NCBI RefSeq assembly: GCF_022539665.2
Contig: NC_081333.1
Span: 248,001 to 312,000 of the forward strand
Length of the DNA stretch: 64,000 nucleotides
Direction: 5' to 3'
Source: Daphnia carinata
Lineage: Eukaryota; Arthropoda; Branchiopoda; Diplostraca; Daphniidae
The translations under genes were made by a program, and so were the position numbers. How positions within the stretch are numbered: position 1 is the first letter of the stretch; every line of letters begins with the position of its first letter. The notes below the pieces were generated by a model. The model did not search any database, was not told the origin of the DNA, and saw only the letters and a list, made by a program, of their open reading frames with translations. Below, piece by piece: positions 55,253 to 64,000 of the stretch.

Positions 55253-58067
55253 TCAGACTACCCAAGAAACTGGAACCCATTGCGATTGGGTGTCCAGTTT
55301 CCGAGCGACGACGAGCAATTGCTCAAAGGCCGTCGACAGATCGCCGTTGACGATGACATCGTCAAAGAGGTGGCCGTAATGAAGTTCGATCCGCTGGCCA
55401 CTGCGAATCATTTCAGCGAGTTCGTCGTCGGTGAAACCACGTGAAGAATTCTCATCGAACGTTGATCGAGCGTATGCAGCTGAACGCGTTTCACGCAAAA
55501 CGTTAAATCCCGGAGGTTTGATGTAGACAACGTGCGGCTTGAATTCGGCCGTCCGTAATGTTTTCAATGCCTGAATCATAAAAAATGAAATTAAATTATC
55601 GTTAGGAAATGGAAGTGATGTGAATCACCTGATGATGCGGATTAAGGATGCAAGTGTAACCCAGTTCGATAATTTCCTTGATACTTCGATTGGCCGTCCC
55701 GTACAAATTCCCCTTGTATTCACCGAATTCTACAAAAAGGCCATCGTCGATATCGCGTTCCATTTGCTGTCGATCCAGGAAATGATAATCAACTCCGTCC
55801 GCTTCGCCCGGTTTGGGCAATCGTGAAGTATCTAATTAAACGGACAGAACATTTTAAAATTGAAATATTTAAAGAATTCGTGGAATTACATGGAATGGTG
55901 GTGCGGAATTTGTCGGGGTCGAGGGCGATGAGACGTCGTTTTAGCTCGTTGCGTCCAACTCCCGGTGGTCCGATGAGGACAATAGGTCGGGGAACAGCCG
56001 GATAGGGCATCAAACGAGCGACTTCCTCATAAGTGGCGATCTCTTGCCGATCGAAATCCTCGTTCTCTGCCAGAGCGTACATGACTTTTTGAGTGGGACT
56101 GCTCCTTTCGCTTTTTAGAGAACCAATCGAACGTGCCGGACTGCAACCTTTTTGTTTTGTTTTCATTCAACAGGGGGAGCAAACAGCCAGAAACCGAAAA
56201 ACACAAAAGAAAACGAATCAGACAAAAAAAAATGCAAGCGAAAAATCCTTTGTTAAACAAGGAACGTATCGATCTCGATCCAAACGTCAAAGGTATTGAT
56301 TTCTATTGGAGCAGAAAGAGGGAGGGGGATCCAAGAGGCAACATCAATAAAACTGTTTATAATGGCAAACATAAAAGAGGTCGCTGGGATGCAACACCAA
56401 AAGCTTTCCTCCACATTGTAGAGCTTTTAAATCGATAATAAAATCATATGCAGGGATGAAAACTGGCAGACGGCCACATGCAATTGCTATTTTTTTCGGG
56501 GAATTCAAAAGAGAGCGAAAATAAAAATTAATAATCAAAACTGACCTTGTTGGTCGCTGTTATTGTTGGCCGAATGGGCCCTTTCATAAGCGATGCGCTT
56601 CTCTTGCAACATGCGGCTAGGAATTAATCCAGCGCGCATCTGTTTATCGCCTTCATGCCTCGCTTGCCACCTATTAAACACGATTAATTTGGTATAAATA
56701 AAAACGAGTTGACTGTTTTTTTACCAATAAGGATCGTCCTGGCTGACGATGTGAATAATATCTCCTCTTCGAAAGTCGAGGCCGGCTTCCTTACACGGCT
56801 TTAGGAGACAAAATAGATGACAAACATGAGCGTTTTAAAAGAACACTTAATAATTGATTATTATTCACTTACAATGTATCGATCAAGGGCAGCCGTGAAA
56901 TCAAAAAGTGCTCGAACTCTGACGCGATTCTCCCTAGATGGCCTTTGGCTTTCACTTGGGATCAATTTGAATGTGATGGTTCCTTCTGCATTTTGCTGCC
57001 AAGAAAAATCAAAAGTTGCATTCAAAAGACGAGCCAAAATCACAGGAAAAATCAATAACATACCAGAATCTCGAGGACGTCGTTGGGCGTTTTGCCCAAT
57101 ACATCGATGCCATTGACCTCAATCACCTCGTCGCCAGGGTGGATCAATCCCGACCGGTCGGCTGCACCGCCATGCATCACCCGAGCGATGACAATCTTAC
57201 CCGTCCGCTCGTCCGTCTTGATCGTCGCTCCCTATCATGAAAATTACAAATCGATTTGAATTTTTGAACGCTCATTTACATTCACGATAGAGCGACGCAT
57301 TGCAGCATTCAAAACTATGCACACACAAATACGGAAAACTCACCACAATGGGCTCAGCAGTTTGAGCCTTTTCCAGAGGCAGTAAGAAAGAAAGTTACAT
57401 GATGTCAATGAGATAAAAGAAGAAAAGATATTCAATAGTTTCTTTACCAGTGGCTCGTTGCTTTTGACAAGTTGAACGATCTTGATGGTTTCCTCGTCTT
57501 CATCAACAGTGTTAAATGGAGGTTCAGGTAATTTGGGTACATAGTCTTTCTGGGATATGGTATCATGGACCAACAGCAGGCTCTGAAATAATACCAATAC
57601 AATCAATGTAAGGAAAACTGGTTGTTTGAGTTGTCACTCAATTTACTTGAAAAGCTGGGCGCTGGAGCAACAAAATTAGTTCTCTGGAGTCCCTGCTTCC
57701 ACTCCGTTGTACAAAGCTCTGAAGGATTTCAATCACTTCGCAAGAGATGTTGAATACATTTGAGACTATAGGAACAATCATCTCAGGCTCATATTCCAAA
57801 GTGCCATTGCTATCTGAGGGGGAATGGGGCTTGCCCACTATGGTGCTGATTTTCTTGTGCACACGCAGCAAGTTTGTCATTTCTTTGGAAGTCAAGACCT
57901 GGCTGAGGAAGTTTAGATCTTTTTGGTCATCACCGCCTCGCGTTTGGTGCAGTGTAGCCAGCAGTCTGGACAAATCTATAAACAAATGAGGTTAATTATG
58001 CGCACGAGCTATTGAAATGATGGGCAAAGGAGATCTTTTGCGTACCTTCATTCGGGAGGGACGTCAT
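55253..58067 (-). CDS. MPP7-like membrane-associated guanylate kinase (MAGUK), 584 aa (592 with microexon)
   Basis: Exons: 58046-58067, 57647-57975, 57448-57582, (57344-57367), 57064-57231, 56873-56995, 56725-56798, 56546-56670, 55890-56147, 55629-55831, 55253-55570. Without the 24-nt exon this is 1755 nt. Order: N-terminal L27 region ([10 protein letters not shown] to FQSLLLVHD), PDZ from [22 protein letters not shown] through [19 protein letters not shown]3 ([11 protein letters not shown]...WWQARHEG), basic hook, and guanylate kinase-like domain ([36 protein letters not shown]) ending WVPVSW. The PDZ wording NEPLGATIK is typical of MPP3/MPP7 (Drosophila metro). Known role: scaffold at cell junctions and synapses, pairing with Dlg/Lin-7-type proteins. 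Head-to-head with the RRM gene 558 bp away. Donors at 56545 (GTCAGT) is weak. Confidence 0.88.
57344..57367 (-). other. Candidate 24-nt in-frame microexon at the PDZ ligand loop
   Basis: Bounded by AAAAG acceptor and GTGAGT donor, phase 0 on both sides, encoding AQTAEPIV. It lies in the intron that splits the PDZ carboxylate-binding loop between NEPL and GATIK. Inclusion would give EPIV-GATIK preceded by an eight-residue insertion. Confidence 0.5.
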
Positions 58068-58625
58068 TTTGCGCCAAAAAGCTAACGTCTGTGTATCCAA
58101 TGGTGTTGTAGGTTTACGTTAACGGTCCATCAATACGGTGAAAAAAACCAAAACACATTCAGCCTAAATATCCTTCAGGCTTCCCTTCCCTCTCAATCTA
58201 CTTTGACAGCACCGAAATTCTCTAATGGCTGCAAGATCTGGTTGCCATTTGCGCCCAGTAAAAAACTAAATCATCAAAAGAGCTAAAAATCTGCTTAATT
58301 TCAAAATTAGTTTTTTTCTTGTACTTTTCATCATAAACTGATATTTTTAAATTTTAGTTTAGAAAATGATATAGAAAGATTTGGCACAAACTTTGCGTTA
58401 AGGATCAATTTACGAAACTGACGATGATGAATAATCGATATAGACGTCAAAAATTTTCACCACGCGTTTAGAAGTTTCGTTTTAAAGTATTTTGACGAAT
58501 ATTTGGAACCTGGAACGAAATTGTTGTAAGAAAAATTCTCATATCATGATTTTTACATTTCTCCAGTTTAAAAATATTTTAAATTTTGTAGATCTCTGCC
58601 TAAATTGGTTGTGAATGTGAAGAAA
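58068..58625. promoter_or_regulatory. Divergent promoter region between MPP7-like and RRM genes
   Basis: 558 bp between the two start codons on opposite strands, with no coding frame. No TATA box was recognised near either start, consistent with a shared housekeeping-type promoter. Confidence 0.45.
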
Positions 58626-59534
58626 ATGAACACCAAGAAATCCAATAGGTTCGCTCCAAACAATACAAATGAATGGAAAACGAGAGGATTCAAAACATCT
58701 AATACTACGACCGATACAGTCGGTGAAAGCTGTAGTTTTCAAAACCATGACCAGAAAAAATTTGAAAACAGTTCAAATTTCAAATCAGAATCTAGAGGAA
58801 CAAAATTTGCCTTTAATGCTGCCAAATCAAAAAGACCTGCGATAGAAAACACTGAAGCTGAAGATGCTACAAAAAAGCAACACAAGTTTTTCAATTCTGA
58901 ACAAAGTGATGATCTATTGCAGGATTCTTCAGCCTCCCAGAATAATATGGATACATCTGATAAATCTGTAAAGCCTCCTAAGAAAAAAAAGAAGAAAAAT
59001 GTAGCTGAAGATAAACTTCCTGAAACAACTGATGAAACCAGTGAATCAACTAACAACTCTAAAAGAAAGAAACAAAAATTCCAGGGCTACACCTTGTTTA
59101 TTGGTAATTTGTCATATGATACGACAAAAGAGGATGTGCTCCGTCATTTTGCCAAATGCGGTGCTATAAAAAATGTTCGGATTCCATTAGAAAAAGTAAC
59201 CAATCAACCCAGAGGTTTTGGTTACATTGAAGTAGAAGAACACGTTACGTACGAGGTAAGGTTAATTTGACGTTTCATAATCTGGTTCCTTTCAGGTTAC
59301 AATGTTCTAAAATTCGGTTTTATTTAGAACGTTTTGAGTATGCATCATACTTTCCTGAAGAGAAGACGAATTAATGTAGAGTGTACCTTTGGTGGCAGCA
59401 AGACTAGTCAGAAAAGAATGGCTTTGATAAAAGAAAAAACGCTAAAATTGAGATTTCTCTCAAGAGAAGGCAAAATCAGCTCGGCTAAGCAGCGACCTTG
59501 GGGGAAATTTTCAACTCACACAGCTATTGATTAA
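58626..59534 (+). CDS. Nop6-like nucleolar RRM protein, 278 aa
   Basis: Two exons: 58626-59255 and 59328-59534 (837 nt). The N-terminal ~150 residues are disordered and Lys/Ser/Asn-rich with basic clusters (PPKKKKKKNV, SKRKKQKF), typical nuclear/nucleolar signals. One RRM follows: RNP2 LFIGNL and RNP1 RGFGYIEV are both intact. The second exon continues HHTFLKRRRINVECTFGGSK and a Lys/Arg-rich tail. The pattern RRINVE.T.GG..S..R immediately after the RRM is characteristic of yeast Nop6-like ribosome-biogenesis factors. Start at 58626 chosen as the first ATG of the frame with AAAATGAAC context. An alternative acceptor at about 59295 gives an immediate stop and is rejected. Predicted role: pre-rRNA processing. 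Confidence 0.75.
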
Positions 59535-59800
59535 ATTTAAAGGTAATGTTGCTTTTATCGCCTTGTTTGAAAAATGTAGCCAGTTACACCCTGGGCCGTT
59601 CCTTTCGGTCATTTGGTAAGATTGACCGGCAGTCGTGGAACTGTGCCCTTCTTTTATACTGGGAAAGCAATGCAATATTTACAAGGTGTAGAGTGGCTTA
59701 TAGTTACATTGAACATCTCTGGCTTGTAAATATTTACACCAAGTTATTCTCATTTCATACAGGAAGTGATGCAAGGAGCAATACAACGACTATTGAGAGA
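59535..59800. other. Convergent 3' region between RRM and uS14m genes
   Basis: Under 300 bp of AT-rich sequence; a minus-strand polyadenylation signal is at its right edge. Confidence 0.5.
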
Positions 59801-59806
59801 TTTATT
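59801..59806 (-). terminator. Polyadenylation signal of the uS14m gene
   Basis: AATAAA on the minus strand about 30 nt after the stop at 59834. Confidence 0.65.
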
Positions 59807-59833
59807 GGTTGTTTTCTAGAAATACATGCGCAA

Positions 59834-60598
59834 TCACCACATTGCTCGTTGAACTCCAGATAGTTTGTTGTAATCTGCCAAGCTACGCCAAACAATTCGA
59901 CTCAGTCTCCAGCGCGTGACAACGCCTCTTGGACGGGACGTGATGGCACAGCGATTGCGGACGCGGGTTAAGCTCGCATCACGAGGAATCTCAGCTAGCA
60001 TTTTGGCACCAATCTCCTTCAAAAAAAAATATTTCAATAAGGATTTCTTAAACTTGTTGTATACTGTAAAGAATATATCTATGCTTATCCTCTGAATGAA
60101 TAAATTGATCATAATATTTTTTTAATTACATAAAACTTCAACAAACAGTGCACACCCTTTCCAATGAAAATAACGAAAAACTAGAGTGATGGATTCCCAT
60201 GCATAATATGTTAAGTCTCGATATAGGGTGAATAACTTAACAGACTCTTGTGAGGATTAGTTCAACTGAGATTGAAGGGTAGTTCTCATTTACCGTTATC
60301 TCAGCAGGCAAAACGTCATTTTTTTTTAGTGCTTTTGCACGAACACGGTCAGCTGCGTGTTCGACTAGTAATTTTCTTCGCCGGTTGTCCTTCATCATTC
60401 TCCAATCTGTCCAATTGCTTCTGACTGGTTGATTCAATTTTACAGCATTGGTCATCTAAGAAAATTCGTTTTGTTTAGCTAACTGATAAATTAACGGAAA
60501 ATATAAAAACATACTCCATTTCGAAGTAGTTGAGCGGTGTTTTGCAATAAAAAACTTGAAAAATTTAACAATTTGCTTATGGTGCTCGTGCTGGCCAT
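59834..60598 (-). CDS. mRpS14: Mitochondrial small ribosomal subunit protein uS14m, 142 aa
   Basis: Three exons: 60515-60598, 60294-60455, 59834-60016 (429 nt, all phase 0). The C-terminal exon has IPRDASLTRVRNRCAITSRP then RGVVTRWRLSRIVWR and LADYNKLSGVQRAMW, the signature of uS14 (CxxT.RPRG...SRI.FR) in its mitochondrial form lacking a zinc finger. The first exon (MASTSTISKLLNFSSFLLQN) is a plausible mitochondrial presequence: Ser/Lys rich with no acidic residues. Middle exon MTNAVKLNQPVRSNWTDWRM is conserved in metazoan uS14m. Role: structural component of the mitoribosome 28S head. Divergent from eEF1A, about 420 bp between start regions. Confidence 0.93.
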
Positions 60599-61020
60599 TT
60601 TGTTCTGGAGAGTAAACAAAGAGATGCCAAATCGATAAAATAAACTAACAAAAAACATTTTCAGTTAACGTTAAACTTTATAGCTATTAAAATTAAATTT
60701 TAAAAATCAAAAATTCATATAGGAACCACATTTCTTTTTTTAAAACCTTGAAAACAGTCTTTTGCAAAATCCCTAGAGAGGGGTAGAAATATTCGAGGGA
60801 GAAGAGAATTAAAATAACCTTGAAAGGGGTACCACTTTAACATTTATAGTAGTTTAATAAAATCAAAAATTAATAATTTACATTTTTCTAACGTAAATCA
60901 ACTGAAATGTTATAAAATTAAACAATGTTTTACGTAATGCAACTCTGTTTCCCCTCCCCTGTAGACACTTTACTCGGTAGGGGCTAGAAACTTCCAGCGT
61001 CACTCGTTCTCGTGTCTTTC
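60599..61020. promoter_or_regulatory. Divergent promoter region between uS14m and eEF1A
   Basis: About 420 bp separating oppositely transcribed translation genes, one mitochondrial and one cytosolic. A pyrimidine-rich TCTCGTGTCTTTC near 61008 at the eEF1A end resembles a 5'TOP transcription start. Confidence 0.45.
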
Positions 61021-63495
<2,475 letters not shown>

Positions 63496-64000
63496 ATGGA
63501 GGTTTTCCCATCCAACCGACAGATGTGTCATGTACCGGGTCCGAAGCAACTACAGTTCGAAATTCTTCATTTAGTTTCCGTCAAAAAATTTTCTAATCGG
63601 CATCGAAAAGAGTTCAGGAGGAAAGCAAGCGTTTGGTTGGATAAATTTGTTTTCAACCTTGTTATGTAGAACTAGACTATCTGTCTACAGAATGTCTTTG
63701 CTTGTATCCCGTTGAATTTATTTGTGTCGTATTTTTCTTCCTTAAACACGAAATTTTAGCGCGTCTTACTATTGGAGGGGTTATCCTGGAGAAGAATTAT
63801 GATATCTTGGTTTTGATCAATTGAAAAAAAGCGCCCTCGTGTACTTTCTAAGTGCATTTTACTTTTATTAGTCATCTTGTACATTTTTGAGATGGCTTTA
63901 TTGGTAAATTGTAAACTTTCCACTTGGTTTATTCGAATCGTTTTTACTTACTCCTGTATGTGTAAGGGCTTTGGTATATACACCTCAATCATGCTCCAAT
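63496..64000 (+). other. eEF1A 3'UTR and window end
   Basis: AT-rich sequence after the stop; no canonical AATAAA was seen before the window ends, so the polyadenylation site may use a variant signal or lie beyond. Confidence 0.5.

Overview
The window is eukaryotic nuclear DNA, most likely from a branchiopod crustacean such as Daphnia. This is inferred from many short introns (about 55-90 bp, GT-AG), tightly packed genes on both strands, arthropod-type proteins and an arthropod eEF1A. No bacterial-style operons, CRISPR arrays, tRNA or rRNA genes were seen. Exon limits below were read by eye from reading frame and splice sites, and the exon lengths of each complete model sum to an intact frame.

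Layout. 0.3-1.65 kb: an eight-exon short-chain dehydrogenase (-). 2.4-11.3 kb: a cluster of small secreted proteins, three of which (5.4, 6.9 and 10 kb) are paralogues with a shared propeptide-like motif and a C-terminal W/L-REGQ/E-K motif. 7.7-19.4 kb: a repeat-rich gene graveyard. It holds a TIR element (8.3-8.9 kb), a broken WSCD-like sulfotransferase (11.4-12.0), a ~376-bp tandem satellite (12.37-14.60), a fold-back MITE that shares sequence with the satellite (14.71-15.14), a duplicated gene fragment (7.8 and 15.4 kb), a macroglobulin-like exon remnant, and an MNS1-like gene with a frameshift. An intronless tandem HEPN-like gene (18.2-19.2) survives there and ends in a diverged satellite monomer. 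20.1-22.3 kb: a leucine-rich-repeat, mucin-stalk membrane protein (+). 23.1-33.7 kb: two paralogous large proteins with a degenerate 2-oxoglutarate-oxygenase-like fold (-), with a secreted triple-CUB gene (-) between them. 35.5-48.8 kb: one long gene (-) resembling NCKAP5/NCKAP5L (Cep169), with introns full of homopolymers and CA repeats. 51.5-53.9 kb: an ANKRD33-like ankyrin protein (+). 55.3-58.1 kb: an MPP7-like MAGUK (-) with a candidate PDZ microexon. 58.6-59.5 kb: a Nop6-like RRM protein (+). 59.8-60.6 kb: mitochondrial ribosomal protein uS14m (-). 61.0-64.0 kb: elongation factor 1-alpha (+) with a 5'UTR intron.

The right half is mostly conserved housekeeping and cell-architecture genes, with two tight head-to-head pairs: MPP7-like/RRM and uS14m/eEF1A. 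The left half is accessory: lineage-specific secreted proteins, pseudogenes and repeats. The most unusual items are the REGQK-type secreted family (one member apparently lacking its start codon), the tandem HEPN-like gene, the satellite/MITE relationship, the degenerate oxygenase pair, a 24-nt microexon at the PDZ ligand loop, and an in-frame UAG between two open frames at 3.68 kb.
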